From NCBI GenBank assembly GCA_003021105.1, contig PXRG01000005.1:1-64000 (forward strand): 64,000 bases of DNA. Reading direction: 5' to 3'. Below, piece by piece: positions 1 to 9,239 of this stretch (positions are counted from its first letter, which is position 1; each line of letters begins with the position of its first letter). This DNA comes from Halobacteriales archaeon QS_1_68_17 (GTDB lineage: Archaea; Halobacteriota; Halobacteria; Halobacteriales; Haloarculaceae). The notes below the pieces were generated by a model. The model ran no database searches. It saw only the letters and a program-made list of their open reading frames with translations, and was not told the DNA's origin. The translations under genes were made by a program, and so were the position numbers.

Positions 1-275
1 CGAAAACCCGCAAAATATCGGCTGTTGTAACCCGGACTATTTCCCAGCGGTGCAGGATACGGGGGTACGCGGTACGGTAAAATCGGAGGTGTTACTCGTC
101 GCTGTCGGTGTCACGACCGGAGTGGGTATCGCCCACCCTGGGCAGCCTGTCGATGAGCCAACGAGGGCCCTTGTACCCGCGGGCAGTCACGGGCCGACCG
201 CCATCCTCTGTCTCTCTCATATCACAACGTTTCTTCCAAAGACCAATAAAACTGCCTGTGAATCACCGGCCTCCA

Positions 276-869
276 TTAGATGGCGACAATGACTCCCCAG
301 GCAAGCAAAACCAGTCCGGCCAGAAAGAGCGCCTGTGAGATGAAGAGGTATATCCCGTTCGTGGATATCTCCTCACTATTTTCGTCTATCCAATCGGCAT
401 ACCTGTCGAGGAGGTCGTTGGATACCTCTGTATCCGTGGAGAAGTTTTCAAATTCCGAGTCAAAGTAGCCGGGGCCGAGTCCGTAACTCGGTCTGTCGAC
501 GGTGTAGGTTAATACGGCAACGCCAAGCGATCCCAGCAGAAGCACGCCACCATAGATCATCGAGTCATTGATCGCACGAGCCGGACTGTCGGCGAGGGAT
601 CCAGCGGATGCGAGAAGACCGAGTATCAAACCGTTGATACGGGCCGTCGCCATCGCCTTCCGGTCAGTACCACGGAGGGTTTCCAGTTGCTCGCTGACGA
701 CGTTCCGGGCCTCCTCGCGTATCTGTTCTCTGGAGGACTCCGAAGGGCCCTTTTTATCGCCCATATCGTCAGGATATTTGTGATCCCTAAAAAATGCACG
801 CCAGTAGCGGGGGGGTTCCGGTGGCGGTGACGGCCTACCGATCCGACGGTCGATCGAGGTTTCCGACAT
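276..869 (-). CDS. Hypothetical multi-TM protein (2 TM + charged loop + 1 TM layout)
   Basis: 197-aa ORF; hydrophobic stretches NGLILGLLASAGSL, MIYGGVLLLGSLGVAVLTYTV and IYLFISQALFLAGLVLLAWGVIVAI. Confidence 0.7.
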   Translation of the reverse strand: MSETSIDRRIGRPSPPPEPPRYWRAFFRDHKYPDDMGDKKGPSESSREQIREEARNVVSEQLETLRGTDRKAMATARINGLILGLLASAGSLADSPARAINDSMIYGGVLLLGSLGVAVLTYTVDRPSYGLGPGYFDSEFENFSTDTEVSNDLLDRYADWIDENSEEISTNGIYLFISQALFLAGLVLLAWGVIVAI

Positions 870-1015
870 TAGGATTCCGGACGACTGAGCGGGTGAAAGT
901 CCCCGACAGATGGGGAAATCTCACACGAGAGAGACCTTATATCCCTAATGTATCCGGAAGGACCCCTAATCGTATGAGGGTCAACCCTTTACCGGCCAGC
1001 GAGTGAGTGTTTGAC

Positions 1016-1297
1016 ATGGTAAACCCACACAGCGCCACCGGCGGGTCCGACGCGGGTCCGGCGGGTGCCGCGAGCGCGACCGGCCACGGGGAGGACATCG
1101 CGCGCACGACGCTGGCCCGGCAGGCCGTCGCGTTGCTCGGCGGCGGGCACGACCCGGACGAGGCGGCCGAACGCGCGGTCTCGGACCTGGCCGCGTCCAC
1201 GGGCGGGACTGCCGGCGTCATCGTCGTGGACCCGGACGGCACCGCGGGCACTGCCCACAACGCGGCGGCGATGGGGACCAGCGACGCCAGAGAGTGA
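1016..1297 (+). pseudogene. C-terminal fragment of plant-type (Ntn-hydrolase) asparaginase / isoaspartyl peptidase
   Basis: ASATGHGEDIARTTLARQAVALL...TGGTAGVIVVDPDGTAGTAHNAAAM matches the C-terminal part of the family; alpha subunit and catalytic Thr region absent upstream. Confidence 0.6.
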
Positions 1298-2223
1298 CGC
1301 CGTTACCCCTGGCTCCCGTCTTTACGCTCGGTACGTTCGCCAGTCCGACGTCTCACCCGTCATAAAAAAACAGAAGGCGTAGCCGCGACCCCGTCAGCCG
1401 ACGGTCGTCGTCTCGGTACCTGCGGCCCCTTCGGTGGGTGTCTCTGCGCCGGCTCCGCCTTCGGTGGGCGTCTCTGCGCCGGTTCCTCCTTCGGTCGGCG
1501 TGGCCGTCTCAGTGGGCGTTCCGGGCGTCGTCTCGGTCGGGGTCCTGGAGACGACCTCGACCGGCCCGAACGTCGCCGAACTGCTCGTGTAGATGCCGTG
1601 TTCGAAGTTCCCGACGAGGAAGCCCGGGCTCACCTCCAGTTCCACTGTCGTCGACTCCCCGGGCTGGACCGTGACGCTCTCGGTGACGACTGCGGTCCCG
1701 GCGACCCTGTACTGCACGTCGTCAGTCACCGGCTGGGTGCCCGGGTTGACGACCGTCGCCGACACGGTCGAGTTTTCGTCCTGGACGATGGTCGACGGCG
1801 CGTCCAGTTCCGTCACCACCACCCCGTCGAAGTCGGGAGCCGACAGCGTCAGGTTCTCGACCGACGCGTTACCGACGGTGACGTTATCGACATCGGGTTG
1901 TACGGTTGGCGTTTCGGTCGGCGTCTCACCCTCGGCGGGCGTGCCCTCGGTCGGCGTTGCAGTCTCGGTCTCCTGGAGCTTCGCGCCGGCCTCCGTCGGT
2001 CGTCTCCGCGGCGGCCGCCGTCTCGCCCTCGGCAGGGGTGCCCTCGGTCGGCGTCTCACCTTCACCTTCACCTTCGGTCGGTGTTGCAGTCTCGGTCGGC
2101 GTCGGAGTCGGCGTCTCCTCGGCCGCACTGAAGTCGACGGTCACGGTGTCGGCGGCCATCGTCTGGACCGAGACGTTTCCGATGACGACCTGCTCCTGCT
2201 GGAGCTCCGCGCCGGCCTCCGTC

Positions 2224-2328
2224 TCGGTGGGCGTGCCTTCGCCTTCGGTGGGCGTGCCTTCGCCTTCGGTGGGCGTGCCTTCGCCTTCGGTGGGCGTGCC
2301 CTCACCTTCGGTGGGCGTCTCCGTGGGC
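2224..2328. repeat. 21-bp tandem repeat (TPTEGEG) x ~5
   Basis: tcggtgggcgtgccttcgcct repeated with minor variation. Confidence 0.9.
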
Positions 2329-2439
2329 GTCATCTCCCCGCCGGTCTCCAGCCCCTCGTATTCGATCGAGTTGGTTTCGAGCGTCTCGACAGTGATGTTC
2401 TGGACCACGATGTCCGAGGCCGCGGCCGCTTGGAGCTTC

Positions 2440-2560
2440 GCGCCGGCCTCAGTCTCGGTTGCCGCGCCGGCCTCAGTCTCGGTCGCCGCGCCGGCCTCAG
2501 TCTCGGTTGCCGCGCCGGCCTCAGTCTCGGTCGCCGCGCCGGCCTCAGTCTCGTTTCCGT
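2440..2560. repeat. 24-bp tandem repeat (ATETEAGA) x 5
   Basis: gcgccggcctcagtctcggt(t/c)gcc repeated; last copy diverges at the frameshift. Confidence 0.9.
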
Positions 2561-3286
2561 CGGCGTTGCAGTCTCGGTCGGCGTAGCGGTTTCCGTCGGC
2601 GTGGCCGCGGTGCCCAGCGCCTCCTCGAGCGCCTGCTGGTCCTCGGCGGAGACGTCCTGGAGGACCAGCCGGTCGATCTCGACGTCCTCGAAGGTCGCAT
2701 CGGAGATCGTCCGTTCCTGGCCCCGCATTTCCTCGACGGTCATCTGCTCGACCGTCACGTTCGTCACGGTCGTCCCCTCGAGCTGGAGCCGCTGGATCGT
2801 CACGTCTTCGAGAACGACGGATCCGTCGGCGGCGTTCGCTGTCGATACCTGCGTCGTGTCCTGTGTCCCGTCGCCTGCCAGGACGGCGGCTGTCCCGGCC
2901 GAGAGCAACATCAGCGCGGCGACGAGCGAAGCGAGGACTCTTTGTCGTGTCATTCGTCCGCCCGCGTCTACCCCGAGACGGCGAATAAATCGGTTCGACC
3001 GTTTTCGTTTTCAGGAAGGTCTTTTCCCGTAACTAACCTCGCATTTTCGATAGACGGCGGATGTGCGTCCGCGCTTCTCGCGTCCCCGCGGGATCGGCGC
3101 CATGGTTCGGTTTTCAAATCCGGCTTTCCCGGGTAAGCAGGTCCTGACGGGTATCGTCGCCGGCGTTCGGTTTTTGACGCCGACGTTCCCGGGCGAACGG
3201 TGGGTGTTGGCGGCCGGTCGGGCGACCGGCGGGCGCGGGCGGCGACAGCCGGAACCTCTATCCGGGACTCGCCACAAGGCGGGACC

Positions 3287-4183
3287 ATGACACTCGACGT
3301 CGACCTCGAGGCCGAACAGTACGAGAAACACCGGGAAGCCGGCCGCATCCTCGCGCGGGTCCGCGACGAGGCCGCCGAGCGGGTCGAGGTCGGCGCGAGC
3401 CACCTGGAGCTGGCCGAGTGGGCCGAAAACCGCATCCGGGAACTGGGGGGCGAACCCGCCTTTCCCGTCAACATCAGCGTCGACGAGGAGGCCGCCCACG
3501 CGACGCCCGGCATCGACGACGGGACGACCTTCGGCGAGGAGATGATCAACCTCGACATCGGCGTCCACGTCGACGGCTGGCTGGCCGACACGGCCGTCAC
3601 GGTCGACCTCTCGGGACACGACGACCTCGCGGCGGCCAGCGCCGAGGCGCTCGACGCCGCCCTGGAACTGGTCGAACCCGGCGTCGAGACCGGCAAGATC
3701 GGGGCCGAGATCGAGTCGGTGATCGACGGCTACGGCTACAACCCCGTGGTCAATCTCACCGGCCACGGACTGGGCCACTGGCAACAGCACACGCCGCCGA
3801 ACATCCCCAACCGTGCGGTCGCCCAGAGCGCGGAACTGTCGGCCGGCGACGTGGTCGCCATCGAACCGTTCGCCACCGACGGGGCCGGGAAGGTCTCCGA
3901 GGGGAGCGACGAGGAAATCTTCGCCCTGGAGACCGAGGGATCGGTCCGCGACCGGAGCGCGAGACAGGCCCTCGAGGAGATCACCGAGCGGTTCCGGACG
4001 CTCCCGTTCGCCACCCGCTGGCTGGAATCCCGCCGGCCGGAGATGGCGCTCCGGCGGCTCAAACAGCAGGACATCGTCCACGGCTACCCCGTGCTGAAAG
4101 AACAGGACGGCCGGCTGGTCAGCCAGAAAGAACACACCGTCATCATCACCGAGGACGGCTGTGAAGTGACGACGCGGCGCTGA
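3287..4183 (+). CDS. map: Type II methionyl aminopeptidase
   Basis: FPVNISVDEEAAHATPGIDDGTTF, NLTGHGLGHWQQHTPPNIPN, VAIEPFAT; 298 aa. Confidence 0.93.
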   Translation: MTLDVDLEAEQYEKHREAGRILARVRDEAAERVEVGASHLELAEWAENRIRELGGEPAFPVNISVDEEAAHATPGIDDGTTFGEEMINLDIGVHVDGWLADTAVTVDLSGHDDLAAASAEALDAALELVEPGVETGKIGAEIESVIDGYGYNPVVNLTGHGLGHWQQHTPPNIPNRAVAQSAELSAGDVVAIEPFATDGAGKVSEGSDEEIFALETEGSVRDRSARQALEEITERFRTLPFATRWLESRRPEMALRRLKQQDIVHGYPVLKEQDGRLVSQKEHTVIITEDGCEVTTRR

Positions 4184-4260
4184 CGGGGCGGGCGTGAATC
4201 CGCGGTACATTTTTATCGAGCCACTTCACTATTGTTTGTGATAGGACGGTCGACCGGCAT

Positions 4261-6300
4261 ATGGGCTGGCAATACACCCTGCTTTTGATCCTGTTTGCCG
4301 GTTCCGTGGTGCTCAATCTGGCACTGGCGGGGTATTACGCCCTGCACCTCCTCAGACGGCGGGAAAACAGGGTCGTCGTCGGAGCCCTGTTGTTCGTGAC
4401 GCTCTCGGCGTTGGTCTGGTCGGTCGCTTACGCCTTTCAGCTCTCGAACACGACGCTTCCGGGCAAAAGTTACTGGCACGGCTTCGTCCTCGCGGGATCG
4501 GTGCTGATCGCGGTCGGCTGGCTGGCGCTGACGCTGGCGCTGACCGACCGCGAGGAGTGGCTGACGCGGTGGCGGTTCGGTCCCGTCGTCGCCTGGGGGG
4601 TCGTCGTGTCGGCGGGCGTGATCACCAACGGCAGCCACGGGCTGTTCTGGTCGTCGGAACTCGGGACGAACGGCTCGCTGCTCGTCATGTCGCCGGACTA
4701 CACGCCGCTGTACTACGCCGTCCAGTTCTCGATCCGGTACGGGCTGGTGCTGATCGGCACCTACCTGCTCGTCCAGCTCGTCCGCGGGCCACACTCGCTG
4801 TACCGCGGGCAGGCGGCGGCGCTGATGTTCGCCCCCATCGTCCCGATGCTGGCCAACGCGAAGTACGTGGCCCGCATCGGGCCGTTGCCGCTCGTCGACC
4901 TGACGCCGGTCTCGTTTACCATCTCGGGTGCCGCCGTCGCCTACGCGATCTTCCGGTACCAGTTTCTCGACGTGGTGCCGGTCGCCCGCCGGACCGTCGT
5001 CGAGACGATGCGGGACGGGTACGTGGTCCTCGACGACCGGGATCGCATCGTCGACCTGAACCCCGCCGCGGAACGGCTGCTGGGCCTCGAAGACGGCGAC
5101 GTCGGCATACCGATCGACGAGACGTTCCCGTCGGCCGCGCTCCCGCTCCCCGGGGCCGGGGAAACCCTCGAGGAGGTCGTCCTCGACGCCGACGGAGAGC
5201 GCCGCGTGCTCGAACTGTCGTCGTCGCCGCTCTCCGAGTCGAAGGCGACCGGCCGGCTGATCGTTCTCAGGGACGTCACCGAACGCCGGCGGGTCGAAAA
5301 GCAGTACCAGGCGCTGATCGAGAACGCCATGGACCTGGTGATCGTCATGGACGAGAACGCCACGATCACCTACGCGAGCCCCGCCCACGAGCGGGTACTC
5401 GGCTGCGACCCCGAGACGTTTGTCGGCCGGGACGGGCTCGACCTGCTGGTCCCCGAGGACCGCGAACGGTTGCGCGCCGAGTTCCACAGGGTCGTCGCGG
5501 ACCCCTCGCACACGTCACAGATCGAGTTCCGCATTCCCGACAGTAACGGTTCGGTCCGCATCTTCGAGGGCATCGGCCGGAACCTCCTCGACGACCCCTT
5601 CGTCGAGGGAATCGTCATCAACTCCCGGGAGGTGACCGGGCGCAGGCGGCGCGAGGAGCAACTCGAACGGACCAACGAACGCTTGGAGGAGTTCGCCTCG
5701 GTGGTGAGCCACGACCTCCGGAGCCCACTGGCGGTCGCGCGCGGGAACCTCGAACTCGCCAGGGAGGGCGACGACGGGGCCTTCGAGAAGGTCGAACGGG
5801 CCCACGAGCGGATGAACGCCCTCATCGACGACGTACTCGCGCTCGCCCGACAGGGACAGGCCGTCAGCGACCCGGCGGCGATCGACCTCGAAGCAGTTGC
5901 GACCGACGCCTGGGAGGCGGTCCGGACCGACGGGGCGACACTCCGCGTCGAGGACTCGCGGACGCTCACCGCCGACCGGTCGCGGTTCCAGCAGTTGCTG
6001 GAGAACCTGTTCAGGAACGCCGTCGACCACGCCGCCCCCGAGCCGACCGTCCGCATCGGGGTACACACCGACGGCTTCTACGTCGCCGACGACGGCCCGG
6101 GCATCGCCCCGGATCTGCGGGACCGCGTGTTCGAGCACGGCTACTCGACGAACGACGGGACGGGCCTGGGGCTGTCGATCGTCGCCCGCATCGCGGAGGC
6201 TCACGGCTGGTCGGTTTCGGTCGCCGAAAGCGAGGATGGGGGCGCGCGGTTCGAGTTCGACCTCAAGACGGGGGCGGAGATAGAGACCCCGGTGGCCTGA
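4261..6300 (+). CDS. Sensor histidine kinase: N-terminal 7TM region, PAS domains, HisKA, HATPase
   Basis: Seven hydrophobic helices; FASVVSHDLRSPLAVARGNLELA; DDGPGI...GTGLGLSIVARIAEAHGW. Confidence 0.93.
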   Translation: MGWQYTLLLILFAGSVVLNLALAGYYALHLLRRRENRVVVGALLFVTLSALVWSVAYAFQLSNTTLPGKSYWHGFVLAGSVLIAVGWLALTLALTDREEWLTRWRFGPVVAWGVVVSAGVITNGSHGLFWSSELGTNGSLLVMSPDYTPLYYAVQFSIRYGLVLIGTYLLVQLVRGPHSLYRGQAAALMFAPIVPMLANAKYVARIGPLPLVDLTPVSFTISGAAVAYAIFRYQFLDVVPVARRTVVETMRDGYVVLDDRDRIVDLNPAAERLLGLEDGDVGIPIDETFPSAALPLPGAGETLEEVVLDADGERRVLELSSSPLSESKATGRLIVLRDVTERRRVEKQYQALIENAMDLVIVMDENATITYASPAHERVLGCDPETFVGRDGLDLLVPEDRERLRAEFHRVVADPSHTSQIEFRIPDSNGSVRIFEGIGRNLLDDPFVEGIVINSREVTGRRRREEQLERTNERLEEFASVVSHDLRSPLAVARGNLELAREGDDGAFEKVERAHERMNALIDDVLALARQGQAVSDPAAIDLEAVATDAWEAVRTDGATLRVEDSRTLTADRSRFQQLLENLFRNAVDHAAPEPTVRIGVHTDGFYVADDGPGIAPDLRDRVFEHGYSTNDGTGLGLSIVARIAEAHGWSVSVAESEDGGARFEFDLKTGAEIETPVA

Positions 6301-6392
6301 TACTGGTGGCTGTAATTCTTTTACTCACCAGTCTCTGCTATCTGCGGAGACAGACTCTTTCCGCCTGGATTCTCAATTCGAGTTTTCACGTA
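6300..6392. repeat. 93-bp dispersed repeat, copy A
   Basis: Matches 46589-46681 with 3 mismatches in 93 positions. Confidence 0.95.
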
Positions 6393-6575
6393 GAGCGTCG
6401 TTTCCGCCCCACAGACCTGGCACGTCGCGACGCGGTAGGGTTCCCGCGAGTACTCCGCGTTCTCAAGTTCGGTGCTCTCGGTGATCAACCGGAGCGCCAC
6501 GACGTGCGGGGTGTCGTTCCTACAGCGCTCACATCGTTCCGTCATCCGGTCTGACGCGGCGTCGGTCGCTGCCAT
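6321..6575 (-). CDS. Small zinc-ribbon protein (two CxxC), C-terminus inside repeat copy A
   Basis: CERCRNDTPHVV...CQVCGAETT...YVKTRIENPGGKSLSPQIAETGE. Confidence 0.7.
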   Translation of the reverse strand: MAATDAASDRMTERCERCRNDTPHVVALRLITESTELENAEYSREPYRVATCQVCGAETTLYVKTRIENPGGKSLSPQIAETGE

Positions 6576-6807
6576 CGGTCACTGTGGGTAGAGCGCGAGC
6601 ATAAAAACCCCTTTTCGTTCCCGCTGTTTTCGGCGTTTATTGCGGGACGGCGGCGGGTTCGGGGTTCTGAAGGACGCTGATAGTCCGAGATCGTTCATCG
6701 GACGATCTGTGCTTTTCATCCGGATATCGGGAACGAAAATGGCCGGAAGGTTCAAATGGCGACCCCGACGCGCAACTGATTACCCGCTCGGGCCGCCAGC
6801 AGTCGGT

Positions 6808-7356
6808 ATGGAGCAGTTGTTCGCGCCGTGGCGTATCGAGTGGGTCGAGCGCGACGAGGGGACCGACGGGATCGACGGCTGTCTCTTCTGTGCGTTCGCG
6901 GACCGGTACGCAGACCGGGAGCACAACGTCGTCGCCCGGAGCGACCACGCGTTCGTCCTGTTGAACAACTACCCGTACAACCCGGGCCACGCCATGGTCA
7001 TCCCCGACCAGCACACCGGCGACTACCGCGAACTCGACGAGGCGGCGTTGCTCGACCACGCCCGCCTCAAACAGCGGACCTTCGCCGCGATGGAGGCCGC
7101 GCTCGGTCCCGACGGCTTCAACGCCGGCCTCAACCTCGGCCAGTCGGCCGGCGGGTCGATCGAGGATCACCTCCACACTCACGTCGTCCCGCGGTGGGGC
7201 GGCGACACGAACTTCATGCCCGTTATCGCGGACACGAAGGTCATCGTCGAGGCCGTCGCAGAGACCTACGACCGCCTCCACGAGGCCTTCGCGGCCCAGG
7301 AGGGGACGCGCCACGCGGGCGAGGACCGGCCGGTCGTCGTCGAGCGGCCCGCGTAG
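6808..7356 (+). CDS. HIT-family protein (AP4A phosphorylase-like)
   Basis: MEQLFAPWRIEWV...CLFCAFA...HLHTHVVPRW histidine triad. Confidence 0.92.
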   Translation: MEQLFAPWRIEWVERDEGTDGIDGCLFCAFADRYADREHNVVARSDHAFVLLNNYPYNPGHAMVIPDQHTGDYRELDEAALLDHARLKQRTFAAMEAALGPDGFNAGLNLGQSAGGSIEDHLHTHVVPRWGGDTNFMPVIADTKVIVEAVAETYDRLHEAFAAQEGTRHAGEDRPVVVERPA

Positions 7357-7454
7357 GGCCCCGAGCAGTGCACGCGGGGGGGTTCCGGTCGCCGCGGTCG
7401 TCCGGCGGTCGCCTTCGACAATCCCTATTAATCGACGGGAACAAGGGGGGACGA

Positions 7455-8372
7455 ATGGATCGTCCGGAGGCGCTCAGGCGGGTCGGGGTCGTCATCTTGG
7501 TCGCCAACGTCGCGCTCGTGCTCCTGAAGGGCGCGGTGTACTTCCGGACCGGGAGCCTCGCGGTCGGGTCCGAGGCGGTCAACAGCCTCGCGGACGTCGG
7601 CTACAGCGCCATCGTGCTCGGGGGGCTGTACCTGACCACCCGGCCGCCGGACTTCGAACACCCCCACGGCCACGAGCGCATCGAACCGTTCGTCTCGTTG
7701 ATCGTGGCGGCGGGCATCCTCGCGGCCGGCGGCGCGGTCATGTGGGGGGCCGTCCGGTCGCTCGCCTCGGGGAACGTCCGGGTCACGAACGACGCCGCCG
7801 CCGTCGGGGTGCTCGTGGGATCGGCCGCGGCGAAGTACCTGCTCTACCGCTACTGCCTGTCGGTCGGCGAGGAGTGGAACTCGCCGGCGGTCGTCGCCAC
7901 GGCGCTGGACAACCGCAACGACATCCTCACCGCCGCCGCCGCGCTGGTCGGGGTAGTCGGGGCGGCCGCGGGCTACCCGCTGTTGGACCCGCTGGCCGCC
8001 GGGGTGGTCGCGGTGGGCATCCTCTACACGGGCGTCGAGGTGGCGCGGGACAACGTCGACTACCTCGTCGGCGCGGCCCCGCCGGAGGAACTCCGGGCGG
8101 AAATCGTCCGCCGGGCGCTGGCCCACCCGGACGTCGAGGGTGCCCACGACGTGATCGCCCACTACGTCGGCCCGGAGATCGACGTGAGCCTCGACATCGA
8201 GGTCGAGGGCGACCGGACGCTCCTGGAGGCCCACGAGATCGAGACCGCCGTGACGGAGTCGATCCGGGAGCTCCCGATGATCGACGACGTGTTCGTCCAC
8301 GTCGACCCGAAGGAACTCGGCGAGTGGAAGGACGACGACGATGTCGAACGCCTCTCCGGGGCCGACCGGTAA
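7455..8372 (+). CDS. Cation diffusion facilitator transporter
   Basis: NSLADVGYSAIVLGGLYLTTRPPDFEHPHGHERIEPF and DNRNDILTAAAAL motifs. Confidence 0.9.
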   Translation: MDRPEALRRVGVVILVANVALVLLKGAVYFRTGSLAVGSEAVNSLADVGYSAIVLGGLYLTTRPPDFEHPHGHERIEPFVSLIVAAGILAAGGAVMWGAVRSLASGNVRVTNDAAAVGVLVGSAAAKYLLYRYCLSVGEEWNSPAVVATALDNRNDILTAAAALVGVVGAAAGYPLLDPLAAGVVAVGILYTGVEVARDNVDYLVGAAPPEELRAEIVRRALAHPDVEGAHDVIAHYVGPEIDVSLDIEVEGDRTLLEAHEIETAVTESIRELPMIDDVFVHVDPKELGEWKDDDDVERLSGADR

Positions 8373-8525
8373 CCCGCGGGGGTGCCGGGGGCGACCTCCT
8401 CGGGTCGGGCCGGTCCTGCAGCGGCCGACCGGTGGTCCTCGGCGGGGCCGGGCGACCGTCAGCGCGGCCGGGGAGGTGGCCGCCGGGACCGCAAAACGGT
8501 TATCACTCCCCTCCCAGGACCGGGT

Positions 8526-9218
8526 ATGCGACGGATACTCGTCGCCGGGGCCAGCGGCGGCACGGGACGGCACGTCCTGTCGGCGCTCTCCGGGCGCGAC
8601 GCGACCGTCAGGGCGCTGACTCGCTCAGCGGAGAAGGCCGCATCGCTCGAAGCGCTCGGGGCCGACGAGGTCGTCACCGGCGACCTGCTGGACTCGGACG
8701 ACGCGGCCAGGGCCGCCGCGGACTGCGACGCGGTCCTCTGCGCTGTCGGCACCGACTACGGCCCGGCGCTGCTGGGCGATCTCGTCGACGGGACGGGGAC
8801 GGTGAACCTCGTCGAGGTCGCCGAGGCGGCGGGCGTCGAGCAGTTCGTGCTGGTGTCGACCATCGGGGTCGGCGACTCGCGGGCCGGCGCGTCGCTGGTC
8901 ACGCGACTCACGCTCCGGTTCACGGGCATCCTCGCCGCCAAGGAGCGGGCCGAACGCCGGCTCCGGGAGTCGGACCTGGCCCACACGATTTTCCGGCCCG
9001 GCGCTCTCAGCGACCGCCCGGCGACCGACGCGGTGCTCGCTGGCGAGGGCGGCGACACCGTCCGGGGATCGATCTCGCGGGCCGACCTCGCGCGGGTGAT
9101 GGTCGCGGCGCTCGACACGCCCGCCGCCCGCGACCGCACGTTCGAGGTCGTCAGCGAGGAGGGCTGTCTCGGGGAACCGCGCGGCCTGATCGACGTCGAC
9201 TGGGCGTTCCCCGAGTGA
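8526..9218 (+). CDS. NAD(P)-binding SDR/NmrA-like protein
   Basis: MRRILVAGASGGTGRHVL Rossmann motif. Confidence 0.9.
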   Translation: MRRILVAGASGGTGRHVLSALSGRDATVRALTRSAEKAASLEALGADEVVTGDLLDSDDAARAAADCDAVLCAVGTDYGPALLGDLVDGTGTVNLVEVAEAAGVEQFVLVSTIGVGDSRAGASLVTRLTLRFTGILAAKERAERRLRESDLAHTIFRPGALSDRPATDAVLAGEGGDTVRGSISRADLARVMVAALDTPAARDRTFEVVSEEGCLGEPRGLIDVDWAFPE

Positions 9219-9239
9219 CGCCCGGTCGCCGCCCGCGCT

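Larger units (their letters stand above)
1394..2953 (-). pseudogene. Secreted Thr/Pro/Glu-rich repeat protein, three ORF pieces split by two compensating frameshifts
   Basis: Signal peptide MTRQRVLASLVAALMLLSAGTAAVLA; ORFs 2330-2953, 1926-2408 and 1394-2128 share PTETATPTEG/ETEAGA repeats; first and third are in the same frame. Confidence 0.65.

Noticed and set aside
2440-2560. Possible CRISPR-like array
   Set aside because: 24-bp units are contiguous with no unique spacers and encode ETEAGA repeats, so this is a coding tandem repeat.
6740-6780. tRNA T-arm-like ggttcaaatgg
   Set aside because: No acceptor, D or anticodon stem could be assembled around it; no tRNA called anywhere in the window.
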